This document shows, in pieces, positions 43,990 to 53,436 of a stretch of 64,000 bases of DNA. This DNA is from Pinibacter soli. GTDB lineage: Bacteria > Bacteroidota > Bacteroidia > Chitinophagales > Chitinophagaceae. The notes under the pieces were generated by a model. The model saw nothing but the letters and a program-made list of their open reading frames with translations. It did no database searches and was not told the DNA's origin. Both the position numbers and the translations under genes were made by a program. The DNA is taken from assembly GCF_029961145.1 (NCBI RefSeq), contig NZ_JASBRG010000007.1:2708189-2772188 (forward strand), in the 5' to 3' direction. How positions within the stretch are numbered: position 1 is the stretch's first letter; each line of letters begins with the position of its first letter.

Positions 43990-44100
43990 GAATCTTAGTC
44001 TTTTCAACATGATTCAGATCAAGGTTCACTGTTTTTTTCAGAAGTCTGTCTTTTTTTGGCAAACAGGATTTACCTTTAGTAAATAAACCAATAAAAGTCT

Positions 44101-44832
44101 GTGGGATTTTTCGACGTTTTCTCCAAAAGCTCTGCTAAAAATACTTCGTTTAAAAAGCAAGTGAATAATGTTTTGGGATTCACTCCCGGAAATATTTCGC
44201 TGTACAAAACCGCATTAACTCACCGTTCTGTGCGCGACAGTGCTGCAGACAATAACGAACGCCTTGAATATTTGGGAGATGCAATACTAAGCGGTATTGT
44301 AGCCGATTATTTATTTAAGAAGTATCCCTATAAAGAAGAAGGGTTTCTCACAGAGATGCGTAGTAAAATGGTCAACAGAACTACGTTAAATGAAGTTGCG
44401 GTAAAAATGGGGTTGAAAAAAATTATCTACTATAACAAATTCGACAACTCGCTTAAAATGAGCCAAATTTTTGGCAACACCCTTGAAGCAGTTGTTGGAG
44501 CCGTTTACCTCGATAAAGGCTACAAAAAAACGAAAGATTGGGTTTTACTACGCGTTATCCAACCATACATGTTTATGGATGATCTGGAAAATCTTGAGAT
44601 TAACCATAAGAACAAGTTATACGGCTGGGCGAACAAGAACGGCAAAAACCTGGAATTTGAAACCCTTGAAGAACGCATTGAAGGCGGCCGCCGTTTGTTT
44701 ACGATTGGTGCGGTTGTTGATGGCGAAATAATTTCGCAAGGGAAAGCCTACAATAAAAAAGACGCCTCTCAAATAGCGTCTCAAATAGCAGTAGAAAAAC
44801 TGGGCCTTAATAAAGTAGAGGAAAGCGAATAG
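44101..44832 (+). CDS. rnc: Ribonuclease III
   Basis: A 243-residue enzyme. The RNase III signature is NNERLEYLGDAIL (51-63), with the catalytic-helix acidic residues in GNTLEAVVGAVYLDKGY (about 125-141). A double-stranded-RNA-binding domain occupies about 170-240 (KNKLYGWANKNG ... KDASQIASQIAVEKL). It processes rRNA precursors and dsRNA. The start is GTG at 44101. It lies 111 bp after fabF. Confidence 0.95.
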   Translation: MGFFDVFSKSSAKNTSFKKQVNNVLGFTPGNISLYKTALTHRSVRDSAADNNERLEYLGDAILSGIVADYLFKKYPYKEEGFLTEMRSKMVNRTTLNEVAVKMGLKKIIYYNKFDNSLKMSQIFGNTLEAVVGAVYLDKGYKKTKDWVLLRVIQPYMFMDDLENLEINHKNKLYGWANKNGKNLEFETLEERIEGGRRLFTIGAVVDGEIISQGKAYNKKDASQIASQIAVEKLGLNKVEESE

Positions 44833-44879
44833 TGTGAACGGTGAATGATCAATCGTGAAATGGGATGCTTTATTTATTT

Positions 44880-45287
44880 TCAACTTTCAATTATTTCCTG
44901 GCATAACTCCACCAGCACTCCATTCGTTCCTTTTGGATGCACAAAACAAACTAGTTTATTATCTGCACCGCGTTTTGGTGTTTCGTTCAAAAGGGTAAAG
45001 CCTTCTGCTTTCAATCTTGCCATTTCTGCATAAATATTGGCCACGTCAAAGGCTATATGATGGATCCCCTCTCCTTTTTTTTCAATAAATTTTGCTATAA
45101 CTCCTTGTTCATCAGCACTTTCAAGTAACTCAATTTTACTTTCGCCTGTTAGAAAAAAGGCTGTGTTTACCATTTCAGTTTCAACGGTTTCAGTTTTGTA
45201 ACATCCAGTGTTCAACAAGGCTTCGTATAGTGGAATAGCGGTTGACAAGCTTTTCACCGCAATCCCAATGTGTTCGATTTTACGCAT
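44880..45287 (-). CDS. mce: Methylmalonyl-CoA epimerase
   Basis: A 135-residue VOC-fold enzyme with two paired beta-alpha-beta-beta-beta modules. Metal ligands are H7 in IEHIGIAV, a central Gln/Glu region, H76 in GIHHIAFDV and E131 in NGVLVELCQ. It interconverts (R)- and (S)-methylmalonyl-CoA in propionate metabolism. A TATTTTTG box on the minus strand (45292-45299) lies only 4 bp from the ATG, hinting at a leaderless message, but no -33 element was found. Confidence 0.88.
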   Translation of the reverse strand: MRKIEHIGIAVKSLSTAIPLYEALLNTGCYKTETVETEMVNTAFFLTGESKIELLESADEQGVIAKFIEKKGEGIHHIAFDVANIYAEMARLKAEGFTLLNETPKRGADNKLVCFVHPKGTNGVLVELCQEIIES

Positions 45288-45596
45288 AAATCAAAAATAA
45301 AGAAATTGGCACACGGATAACACGGATTGGACGGATTTGCGCGGATAACTATTCTATTTACAATGTTTAAAGAAGCTGAAACTTATAGTTAACATTCCTT
45401 ACAACTAACATCTGATAACCGACATGCATTCGTAATAAAATCCGTGTAAATCAGTCCAATCCGTGTCATCCGTGTGCCATCAATACTCAGCGCAAATCAG
45501 TCCAATCTGCATCATCTGGCTCCCTACTTATTCATTTATTTATATAAATCAATTAAACTAATTTTGTGGCACAGCTTTAATGGCTAAATTTATAGA
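45288..45596. other. Divergent intergenic region with ATCCGTG inverted repeats
   Basis: About 310 bp. GGCACACGGATAACACGGAT (45307-45326) and following GGATTTGCGCGGAT are mirrored by ATCCGTGTAAATCAGTCCAA (45439-45458) and TCCGTGTCATCCGTGTGCC. The arms surround about 90 bp. A TAATTTTG box at 45559-45566 may serve the cysteine desulfurase gene. No ORF was seen. Confidence 0.55.
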
Positions 45597-46772
45597 ATGC
45601 CCAAATTGCCCATATATCTTGACTACAGTGCAACAACGCCTTGCGATCCGCGAGTGGTGGAGGCCATGCTGCCCTATTTTACGGAGAACTTCGGCAATGC
45701 GGCGAGCCGTAATCATGTGTTTGGCTGGGCAGCAGAAGGTGCGGTTGAGGTGGCGCGGGAACAATTGGCGGCATTCATTGGCGCTGAAACACAGGAGATT
45801 ATTTTTACTTCAGGAGCTACAGAAGCAGATAATCTCGCCATCAAAGGCATTTTTGACTTATATGCGAGTAAAGGCAATCACATTATTACCACGGCTACAG
45901 AACACAAGGCAGTTTTAGATACATGCAAGCACATTGAAAAAATGGGCGGCGAAGTGAGTTATTTGCCTGTAAAAGCTGACGGCAGAATTGACATTAGCGA
46001 ATTGGAAGCAGCAATAAAGCCAACCACTATTTTGATTGCTGTTATATATGCCAATAATGAGATTGGCAACCTTCAACCTGTTCGTGAAATAAGCGCTGTG
46101 GCAAGAAAACACAACGTCATTTTCTTTTGCGATGCAGTGCAGGCGATGGGAAAAGTTCCGGTAAATGTCAACGAAGATGGCATCGACCTCATGGCTTTTA
46201 CTGCGCATAAAATGTACGGCCCCAAGGGCATCGGTGCTTTGTATGTGCGAAGAAAAAATCCTCGCGTAAAGGTCGCTCCGCAAATGGACGGCGGCGGTCA
46301 TGAACGAGGAATGAGAAGCGGAACGCTGAATGTGCCGGGAATAGTAGGTTTTGGTAAAGCGGCAGAGATCGCTGCAAAGGAAATGGAACCCGATGCAGAA
46401 CGAATCGCCAAATTACGGAATAGGCTTGAGCAATCATTACTTAAGCTTGATGGCACGTTTGTAAATGGCAGCATTGAATATCGTTTGCCACACATCAGCA
46501 ATGTATCCTTTCAGGGGCTGAGGAGCGACGAATTACTAGCGGGGTTTAACAAAGAAGTGGCCGTATCGTCCGGCTCCGCGTGTACATCTGCATCGCTTGA
46601 GCCGTCTTATGTATTGAAAGCCCTGGGCATAAGCGACGAACTTTCACGCTCTTGTATACGTTTTAGTCTTGGAAAATTTACAACCGAAGAGGAGATAGAT
46701 TATGTGATTGAAAAAGTGGTATTAACAGTTGCAAAACTGAGAAAGGAAAAAACGGTGCAAACCATTGTGTAA
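45597..46772 (+). CDS. Cysteine desulfurase (IscS/NifS family)
   Basis: A 391-residue PLP enzyme of class V. The N-terminus is IYLDYSATTPCDPRVVEAML, the PLP lysine K205 sits in FTAHKMYGPKGIGALYV, and the catalytic C329 lies in SSGSACTSASLEPSYVLKALG. The SSGSACTS loop is that of the IscS/NifS class rather than SufS. It removes sulfur from cysteine for iron-sulfur cluster and thio-tRNA synthesis. An IscA-type gene follows after 119 bp; no iscU is seen. Confidence 0.9.
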   Translation: MPKLPIYLDYSATTPCDPRVVEAMLPYFTENFGNAASRNHVFGWAAEGAVEVAREQLAAFIGAETQEIIFTSGATEADNLAIKGIFDLYASKGNHIITTATEHKAVLDTCKHIEKMGGEVSYLPVKADGRIDISELEAAIKPTTILIAVIYANNEIGNLQPVREISAVARKHNVIFFCDAVQAMGKVPVNVNEDGIDLMAFTAHKMYGPKGIGALYVRRKNPRVKVAPQMDGGGHERGMRSGTLNVPGIVGFGKAAEIAAKEMEPDAERIAKLRNRLEQSLLKLDGTFVNGSIEYRLPHISNVSFQGLRSDELLAGFNKEVAVSSGSACTSASLEPSYVLKALGISDELSRSCIRFSLGKFTTEEEIDYVIEKVVLTVAKLRKEKTVQTIV

Positions 46773-46891
46773 ATGTGAATTGGAGGGGGTTTAACAAATG
46801 ACTTTCCTCATTAATTAAGAATAAATGTAATTTTGAATTTGATCAATAGGAGCTTTTTGAGCTTACCTATTAAAATATTAAACTTAGCAGT

Positions 46892-47227
46892 ATGATTTTT
46901 ATAAGTGACAACGCAAAGGAGAAGGTGGAAAAATTACTGGTAGAGACAGCAGGCGACAACGATGTTTCAAAATATTTTTTACGTGTTTCTGTTGTGGGCG
47001 GTGGGTGCTCAGGCCTAAGTTATAAAATGGACTTTGATCATGAGCAAAAGCCGGGTGACCAGGTTTTCGAAGATAAAGGCATTAAAGTGGTAACTGACCT
47101 CAAAAGCTTTTTATACCTCGTAAATACCACTTTGGAATTTTCTGATGGATTAAACGGAAAAGGTTTTTTCTTTAGCAATCCAAACGCGGCAAGAACTTGC
47201 GCATGCGGCGAAAGTTTTGCAGTGTAA
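46892..47227 (+). CDS. Iron-sulfur cluster assembly accessory protein (IscA/ErpA-like)
   Basis: A 111-residue A-type carrier. The three ligand cysteines are C39 (GGGCSGLSYKMDF), C103 and C105 (TCACGESF). It hands Fe-S clusters from the scaffold to target proteins. It follows the cysteine desulfurase, fitting an isc-type pair, and is followed by a terminator. Confidence 0.92.
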   Translation: MIFISDNAKEKVEKLLVETAGDNDVSKYFLRVSVVGGGCSGLSYKMDFDHEQKPGDQVFEDKGIKVVTDLKSFLYLVNTTLEFSDGLNGKGFFFSNPNAARTCACGESFAV

Positions 47228-47258
47228 ATATTTCATTTCAAATACATGATCGTAATGA

Positions 47259-47288
47259 ACAAGTCCCGGCATTGCACCGGGACTTTTC
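47259..47288 (+). terminator. Rho-independent terminator after the IscA-type gene
   Basis: AAGTCCCGG (47261-47269) pairs with CCGGGACTT (47277-47285), then TT. Convergent with the L,D-transpeptidase-like gene at 47310, it may work both ways. Confidence 0.75.
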
Positions 47289-47309
47289 GTATATAAGAAG
47301 TAGTGTTTA

Positions 47310-47960
47310 TCAGGTTCGATCATATATGTAGAGCAAAATTGGGCCTTTGGAAGAATCAATGTATTTAGCCAACTGATTCATAAATATTGGAGAAACCATT
47401 GGGCAACCATCACTTTGGCAAATAGGCGCCGGATGAACTTCTTTTCCGGGCACGTATTGATAGGGATGCAAAACCACAAATCTTTCGAAAGCATTGCTAT
47501 TCGTAGAGTCAAGCCCAAACAATTTGTAGGATCTGCCAAAGCGGCCGCTGTAAGGGTTTCCGACCTTATATTTCCCGAGTGATGTGCAACCGCAGCCCAC
47601 TTCGTTACCATATTTACGTCCTTCCAACCACTCCTTGTTACACCTTCCATGTGCAACAAGTCCACTGTTAATAATGGAATCTTTCTGAATGTCATAGACA
47701 AAAAATCTGTTCTTGCCAGATGCAATGTGCATGTCAACTAGGAAGATATACCGGTTGCTCATCTTATGTTGCGCGGAATATCTGACCAATGAAGGAACTA
47801 CTAACTTAAAGGCATTGCTGTTTTTGTATGAAGTATTTGCCTTCAATATTTCATTTGCCGAAGGCATGTGTTTTATGGAGTAAAAATAAAAAGCTGTTGC
47901 GGACAACATAAAGATCAGCAACAGGCAAAAAAGTATGAGTAATCTTTTCAGGAGTTTCAT
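47310..47960 (-). CDS. YkuD-type (murein L,D-transpeptidase family) protein
   Basis: A 216-residue protein with an N-terminal membrane anchor or signal (5-26). Residues 70-216 resemble the murein L,D-transpeptidase catalytic domain family (YkuD_2). A conserved Cys is C186 in SDGCPMVS, with H165 in VVLHPY and H176 in VHPAPI as histidine candidates. L,D-transpeptidases crosslink peptidoglycan or attach outer-membrane proteins; relatives of this subtype are less studied. It is monocistronic. Confidence 0.7.
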   Translation of the reverse strand: MKLLKRLLILFCLLLIFMLSATAFYFYSIKHMPSANEILKANTSYKNSNAFKLVVPSLVRYSAQHKMSNRYIFLVDMHIASGKNRFFVYDIQKDSIINSGLVAHGRCNKEWLEGRKYGNEVGCGCTSLGKYKVGNPYSGRFGRSYKLFGLDSTNSNAFERFVVLHPYQYVPGKEVHPAPICQSDGCPMVSPIFMNQLAKYIDSSKGPILLYIYDRT

Positions 47961-48083
47961 ATAAAATTTTTTAGAGATGAAAGCATTTTGGGGATTCCAT
48001 AAAAGATTCCAGGATTTTTTTCAGAACGATTGTTAGACTACTTACGCAAAGGTTCCCATACTAACAACCATCTCCTCTCTTCC

Positions 48084-49163
48084 CTACGCCGAAAACCGGC
48101 TTCTGATCTCACTGGGGTAAAAGTTATAGAACTCCTTAAAAGATTTTGCAAAGTGAGAGGTGTTTTTATAACCAAGTCTATGGGCTATTTCCTGTATTGT
48201 GCTGTGCTTTTCATTGCTGATCACATCGAATGCTTTTTTCAACCTTTCGTTGTTGTAAAAGTCGGAGAAAGTAGTGTTGGCAAATTTTTTAAAATATCTT
48301 TTCAAACTGGCTTCACTGATGGAAAACTTGTCTGCCAGTTCAGGTAACGAGATAGGCGTGCCACGTAAAAGATTCTGCCTGATATAAAATTTTATTTCAC
48401 GCAATTTCATGATCTCTGGTCGCACTATTTTTTCGTCAGCCGAGGTACCCTTTATTGCCAATGCTTTCTTTATATAATCAGCAAGCAACTCATTTGCTGC
48501 AGCCTTCAATTCAAAATGAGCGATCGTTTCCTGTGTATTTGCAAACGGGTAGTTGAGCAGATTGTGAACTACTGACAATTCTGCCTGCAAAGATTTGCGC
48601 AAGCTGAATTTCTTTTTCAGCGCAAACAATTGGTTTATTTTGTCCGGATTGTCGGCCATAATAAGTCTTGTTTTCTCTTTTAACCAATCTTTGGTTAAAA
48701 CGAGCCATAAATGGTGCATGCTGGAACTTGCCAGAGGTAATATTTTTAGTGTTAACGCATTGGAGAAAGTAAGCACATTGTTCTGAAGAATCTGCTTTGT
48801 TACAGAAAGGCCATCGATTTCCAACTCATATTTTATCGGATCGGCACTTAGTTCATAGCAGATAATAATTGTATTGTCATCTGCTGCCTCCTTGCTAAAT
48901 ACGACTTCACCTGCACAGTAAAATTTGGAAACGATTAAAGAAAAGCCTTCTTCCAATCTGAAAAAATGATTTGCCTCCTCGCTCCATCCGGAGGAATAAT
49001 CTGATGACTGCGTGTCATTATCAGACTGAATATTTATGATTTGTCTTTCTTCAGAACATTGGATGCCTTGTTCACAAGAAAGCGTAAAGGTTATATTCGA
49101 GGCCATAAACAAACTACTAGGTGAACGGCAAAGTTTTGTAATCTTTAGTAGCCTGATATCCAC
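48084..49163 (-). CDS. AraC family transcriptional regulator
   Basis: A 359-residue regulator. The C-terminal 105 residues hold two helix-turn-helix motifs: SLPELADKFSISEASLKRYF (about 275-294) and STIQEIAHRLGYKNTSHFAK with SFKEFYNFYPSEIR. The N-terminal 240 residues are a ligand-binding type domain with no similarity I recognise. Start may be ATG 49163 or ATG 49106 (MASNITFTL). It sits between the YkuD-type gene and dxs on the same strand, but about 100 bp from dxs, so its target cannot be told. Confidence 0.82.
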   Translation of the reverse strand: MDIRLLKITKLCRSPSSLFMASNITFTLSCEQGIQCSEERQIINIQSDNDTQSSDYSSGWSEEANHFFRLEEGFSLIVSKFYCAGEVVFSKEAADDNTIIICYELSADPIKYELEIDGLSVTKQILQNNVLTFSNALTLKILPLASSSMHHLWLVLTKDWLKEKTRLIMADNPDKINQLFALKKKFSLRKSLQAELSVVHNLLNYPFANTQETIAHFELKAAANELLADYIKKALAIKGTSADEKIVRPEIMKLREIKFYIRQNLLRGTPISLPELADKFSISEASLKRYFKKFANTTFSDFYNNERLKKAFDVISNEKHSTIQEIAHRLGYKNTSHFAKSFKEFYNFYPSEIRSRFSA

Positions 49164-49189
49164 AAAAGGACAAATATGTTTCTAAAAAG

Positions 49190-49226
49190 GACAAATTAAA
49201 AAGCCTGCTACATGTAACAGGCTTAA
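49190..49226 (-). terminator. Rho-independent terminator of dxs
   Basis: On the minus strand AAGCCTG pairs with CAGGCTT (plus bases 49218-49224 and 49201-49207) and is followed by TTTTTAATTTG. It starts 39 bp after the dxs stop. Confidence 0.7.
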
Positions 49227-49262
49227 CATATGAGTTTTAAGTATGCTAAAGAAATATTAAAC

Positions 49263-51185
49263 TTATCCCAGGATATTCACTTTGTCTTTCATCATTTCGC
49301 GTACTGCATCAGCAATCGCGTCGGCATCATAGTCACATTCATTGTACAATTGCTTTGGAGTGCCATGCTCAACGATCCTGTCCGGAATGCCCATAATTTT
49401 CACTTCAGCTTTATAACTGTGCTGCGCCATAAATTCCAGAATAGCACTGCCAAATCCCCCTACTACAGTTCCATCTTCTACCGTGATGATCTTTGAATAT
49501 TTTGCGAAAACCTCATGCAATGTTTCTTCGTCAAGCGGCTTTGCAAAACGCATGTCATAATGCGCAGGGTTAAGTCCATCTGCTTTTAAATTGCGAATGG
49601 CACTTGCGGCAAAATTACCGGGATGGCCAAACGAAAGGATGGCAATCTCATCGCCGTCTTTCAATTTTCTCGCTTTACCAATTGGTATTTCCACCATGGG
49701 CGTTTTCCATTCAGGCATTACTCCCTCTCCACGTGGATAGCGAATCACAAAAGGAAATTCATTTGTCTCCAATTGTGAAGTGTACATGAGGTTGCGAAGT
49801 TCAGCTTCGTTCATCGGCGCACTGACTATAATGTTTGGAATACAACGCATATACGCAATATCATATGCGCCATGATGCGTTGGACCATCCTCTCCTACCA
49901 GCCCCGCACGATCCAAACAGAATACTACCGGCAATTTTTGTATGGCCACATCGTGCACCACCTGGTCGTACGCTCTTTGCATAAACGATGAATAAATATT
50001 GCAAAACACACGCATACCTTGCGTTGCCATGCCGGCGCTCAATGTAACTGCGTGCTGCTCGCAAATGCCAACGTCGAATGCGCGATCCGGCATTTGATCC
50101 ATCATTATTTTTAAAGAGGAACCACTCGGCATAGCAGGTGTAATGCCGAATATTTTATCGTTCTTTTCTGCCAGCTCAACAATTGTATTGCCAAATACAT
50201 CCTGGTATTTCGGCGGTTGAGGTGTGTCGAATTTCTTCTTATAAATTTCACCAGTGATCTTATCAAATAAACCAGGCGCATGCCACTTTGTTTGATCTTT
50301 TTCTGCCAGTGAATATCCTTTTCCTTTTACGGTGAGGACGTGTAGTAATTTAGGCCCCGGAATTTTTTTCAGGTCTTCCAGTGTATCTACCAACTTAGTG
50401 ATATTGTGACCATCGATTGGCCCAAAGTAGCGCAGGTTAAGTGATTCAAACAAATTGCTGCTTTTGCTCAAAAAACTCTTAATGCTGTGTTCCAGCTTGC
50501 TTGCCATTTCGCGGGTAAATGTTTTACCCACCGGCAATTTGCCCAGCGCTTTCCAAATATCGTCTTTGAACTTATTGTATGTTGGAGAAATAGTAATGTC
50601 TGTAAGATATTCCCTGAGCGCACCTACGTTTGGATCGATGCTCATGTTGTTATCATTCAGGATGATCAGCATGTCCGCATCAGCAACGCCTGCATGGTTC
50701 ATACCTTCAAATGCAAGCCCGGCAGTCATGGATCCATCGCCGATAATAGCAACAGATTTTCTGTCTTCCTTTTTGTATTTCGCTGCCATGGCCATGCCTA
50801 AAGCGGCAGAAATGGAAGTAGAAGAGTGACCAACGCCGAAAGTATCGTATTCGCTTTCGCCTCTTTTGGGAAATCCGCTCAAGCCGTTGTATTTGCGATT
50901 GGTATAGAAGTTATCGCGACGGCCGGTCAGTATTTTATGACCATAAGCCTGGTGACCTACGTCCCACACCAACTGATCGTAAGGTGTATTGAAAACGTAA
51001 TGCAGCGCTACGCTAAGTTCCACAACGCCGAGGCTGGCAGCGAAGTGCCCGCCATGTACGCTTACAATATCAATAATGTATTGGCGCAATTCATCACACA
51101 CTTGATTTAATTGTTCTCTGCCCAGCTTTTTCAGGTCTGCCGGAGAATCAATTTTCGCTAATATGGGCCCAGGTTTAATTTCCAT
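49263..51185 (-). CDS. dxs: 1-deoxy-D-xylulose-5-phosphate synthase
   Basis: A 640-residue ThDP enzyme and the first step of the MEP isoprenoid pathway (pyruvate plus glyceraldehyde 3-phosphate). Motifs are FGVGHSSTSISAALGMAMA (115-133), GDGSMTAGLAFEGMNHAG (149-166), NDNNMSIDPNVG (175-186), then EDGPTHHGAYDIAY in the central domain (about 427-440) and GFGSAILEFM in the C-terminal domain. The length matches the family. It is monocistronic with its own terminator. Confidence 0.95.
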   Translation of the reverse strand: MEIKPGPILAKIDSPADLKKLGREQLNQVCDELRQYIIDIVSVHGGHFAASLGVVELSVALHYVFNTPYDQLVWDVGHQAYGHKILTGRRDNFYTNRKYNGLSGFPKRGESEYDTFGVGHSSTSISAALGMAMAAKYKKEDRKSVAIIGDGSMTAGLAFEGMNHAGVADADMLIILNDNNMSIDPNVGALREYLTDITISPTYNKFKDDIWKALGKLPVGKTFTREMASKLEHSIKSFLSKSSNLFESLNLRYFGPIDGHNITKLVDTLEDLKKIPGPKLLHVLTVKGKGYSLAEKDQTKWHAPGLFDKITGEIYKKKFDTPQPPKYQDVFGNTIVELAEKNDKIFGITPAMPSGSSLKIMMDQMPDRAFDVGICEQHAVTLSAGMATQGMRVFCNIYSSFMQRAYDQVVHDVAIQKLPVVFCLDRAGLVGEDGPTHHGAYDIAYMRCIPNIIVSAPMNEAELRNLMYTSQLETNEFPFVIRYPRGEGVMPEWKTPMVEIPIGKARKLKDGDEIAILSFGHPGNFAASAIRNLKADGLNPAHYDMRFAKPLDEETLHEVFAKYSKIITVEDGTVVGGFGSAILEFMAQHSYKAEVKIMGIPDRIVEHGTPKQLYNECDYDADAIADAVREMMKDKVNILG

Positions 51186-51374
51186 GTTTCGATCTATACA
51201 TTAAAGATATCCAGTACTTATCAATTTTTCAGAATTTGCAAAGATCATATTTTTAAGACGTTCGACGACAATTATGACAACATTTATTGTTAAAGCTTGT
51301 AGTAGACTACCGAACTGTTTATCAACACGTTACAGCAAACTCGTTACTTACAACTCTAAACTCATAATCTCCCC

Positions 51375-52142
51375 TTATAACTTATAGCTTATCCCCAGGG
51401 TAAAAAAAACATTGTACATGCTAAAGTCCATCCCATGAAACGACTTTGGAAACAGAGATAATAATCCCCAGCTTAAGTTACCGTTTACTGATATTTTCTT
51501 GTTGATCCTGCGCTCGGCGCCCGCCTGTAAGCCGAAATCAAATTTCCTCAGCTCATTATCAAAATTAAAAATTGCCGTATCGACAGCTATTTTCTCTCCC
51601 ATCGCGTCGGGTGTGCGGATATAACCATCGGTCACTTCACCACTAAATCCAGCGTGGAATAAATAACCGAAATACACGCCCAGCTGTGTCTTCCAATTTT
51701 TATCCGGATAATAAATAGCATGTACAGGCAGTGTCAGATAACCATTATTCACAATGGTTTTGTTATGGCCTACAAACAAGCCTTCAAACTTTCCGGCTTT
51801 ATCACCTTGCTTAATGTCAACGGAGGTGTGCATATACATCACTTCACTTTTTATGCCCATCCCTTTGTAGTCAATTTTGAGCGCACCGCCCACTCCCCAT
51901 TTTTCGTTAAACACATAGTCTACTTCATAGCCGATCGACGGATTAAACTGTGGCCACCACGCATTGACCTTGCGAACTGTGTTGGGCATTGGCGCTGGTA
52001 CGGTTCCACCAAAGTTGTAGCCAATCAGAATATATTTTCTGAATTCCGGTTTGAACTCAATTTCTTTTTCCTGACCAAAAACCGCAACACCACTGGAAAC
52101 AAGGCTCAACAACAAAAAATATTTCTTTAATTTTTTTCTCAT
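51375..52142 (-). CDS. Outer-membrane beta-barrel protein
   Basis: A 255-residue protein with a signal peptide (1-24, VFGQ). The rest is amphipathic strands with Tyr/Trp-rich girdles (WGVGGALKIDYKGMGIKSEV, QLGVYFGYLFHAGFSG, FDFGLQAGAERRI) and a C-terminal aromatic/Leu end. It resembles PorT-like outer-membrane beta-barrels. It starts 15 bp after the PCMD lipoprotein gene, so the two probably form a secreted pair. Confidence 0.7.
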   Translation of the reverse strand: MRKKLKKYFLLLSLVSSGVAVFGQEKEIEFKPEFRKYILIGYNFGGTVPAPMPNTVRKVNAWWPQFNPSIGYEVDYVFNEKWGVGGALKIDYKGMGIKSEVMYMHTSVDIKQGDKAGKFEGLFVGHNKTIVNNGYLTLPVHAIYYPDKNWKTQLGVYFGYLFHAGFSGEVTDGYIRTPDAMGEKIAVDTAIFNFDNELRKFDFGLQAGAERRINKKISVNGNLSWGLLSLFPKSFHGMDFSMYNVFFTLGISYKL

Positions 52143-52157
52143 TAGAGTTAGTGTTGA

Positions 52158-53258
52158 TTAAGGAACGTCTTCGCAAACGACAGCTAAATGATCGACTTTT
52201 AACTGGCTATTCAAAGCACCGCGATACAGACCTCCGCCCTTACTGGAAGACAATACCACGGTGAACAAAAGGTTTTCGTTTTTCCAATCGATGCTGCTAT
52301 CGTAGTACTCAAACGGAATGTTGAATGCCGTGTAAGCAGCTGCGGGAAGCCCCTGTTTCATTTCTGCCCTTGCTATGATTCTGCTGGAATTGCTTACGTT
52401 GGTGCCATCGAGTGGATCGCTGCCGCGAAAAACGATCACGTAGATTGCACAACTATCTTGCGCTCCGGAGATTGTAGTTGAAGTGATTTGTGCATTGACA
52501 ATGGAAAACTGTGAATAAGTAGAACCGGGCGTATATTTATAATAGCCGGTAAAACGGACCGGTCTTTTAGCTTTTGCAAACGGCTGCCCGAACTTTGTTG
52601 ATTTTAGGGGCTCGCTTATATTGGTTTCGAATGTGCCGAGAAAAAGCGAACCGGCTGCCATCGGCGCACCCGCTCCAAACACAACGGTTCCTGGCATGGT
52701 GGTTATCTGCGCCGCATAATTTCCCTGGTAACCGTCCGTTGTTTTCTGCGTTGGGTAAGGAGGATCCGTGACAATAGTCAATCCCGGATTGCCCGAACTC
52801 CACACCGGCTCGGTAACAGTGCCCGCCATCTCAACGGGATGTTCGTACAACCGTGTACCTGTTCCTAATTGTTGCCAGTTTTCAAACTCATAGGAAAACC
52901 CCGGTACAGCAACGGCTTTCACCGTATAAGTTTTATGATTTTTTCCGTCTTCGGAAGTTACGGTGTATTGAACGGGTTGACTGAAAGCCACTGCCTGGCC
53001 GGATGCGGGACTAACACTCGCTCCTTTTGTGATGGCAATTACCGGTTTGATCCGGATATTTAACGAGTCGACTTTAACATACAACAGAATGGTCTTGTTA
53101 ATCTGATCAATGGATATTTTATTGACGTCGAGATAGTTGGGATCGATGGAAAAAGTTTCTATATCTGCTTCGGGGCTTAGTGGTGCGCTTTTGATGCAGC
53201 TATGGCATAAGCCTATCCCCAAAAAACAGATTGCAAGCTGTTTAATGAATTTTGTCAT
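52158..53258 (-). CDS. PCMD (putative carbohydrate metabolism domain) lipoprotein
   Basis: A 366-residue lipoprotein (Cys21 in LCHSCIKS). Residues 30-115 form an Ig-like domain with the ATGKDHKTYTV-type pattern (SEDGKNHKTYTVKAV). Residues 120-366 match the PCMD family of Bacteroidota (FENWQQLGTG ... PVRFTGYYKYTPG ... FNIPFEYYDSSIDWKNENLL). The family is thought to bind or process glycans; the activity is unproven. It is upstream of a beta-barrel gene, forming a two-gene unit with no SusCD partners. Confidence 0.75.
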   Translation of the reverse strand: MTKFIKQLAICFLGIGLCHSCIKSAPLSPEADIETFSIDPNYLDVNKISIDQINKTILLYVKVDSLNIRIKPVIAITKGASVSPASGQAVAFSQPVQYTVTSEDGKNHKTYTVKAVAVPGFSYEFENWQQLGTGTRLYEHPVEMAGTVTEPVWSSGNPGLTIVTDPPYPTQKTTDGYQGNYAAQITTMPGTVVFGAGAPMAAGSLFLGTFETNISEPLKSTKFGQPFAKAKRPVRFTGYYKYTPGSTYSQFSIVNAQITSTTISGAQDSCAIYVIVFRGSDPLDGTNVSNSSRIIARAEMKQGLPAAAYTAFNIPFEYYDSSIDWKNENLLFTVVLSSSKGGGLYRGALNSQLKVDHLAVVCEDVP

Positions 53259-53436
53259 TGATAAGTTTTAGTGTAGCAACGGAAAGTTAATAAGAATTGA
53301 GAGATAATCAACGGTTTACGCATGCTAATTTACCCAGTAGCAGTTCTTGTACCTTTCCACAGCCCGTTAAGCCCAGCTATTTAGCCATTAATAGAAATCC
53401 TTTATCTTAGGTGACCGTTATAACTAGCTTTGCCTT

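Noticed and set aside
45307-45478. Possible CRISPR-like array from ATCCGTG repeats
   Set aside because: The repeats are inverted, few, irregular and without constant-length spacers, and no cas gene is present in the window.
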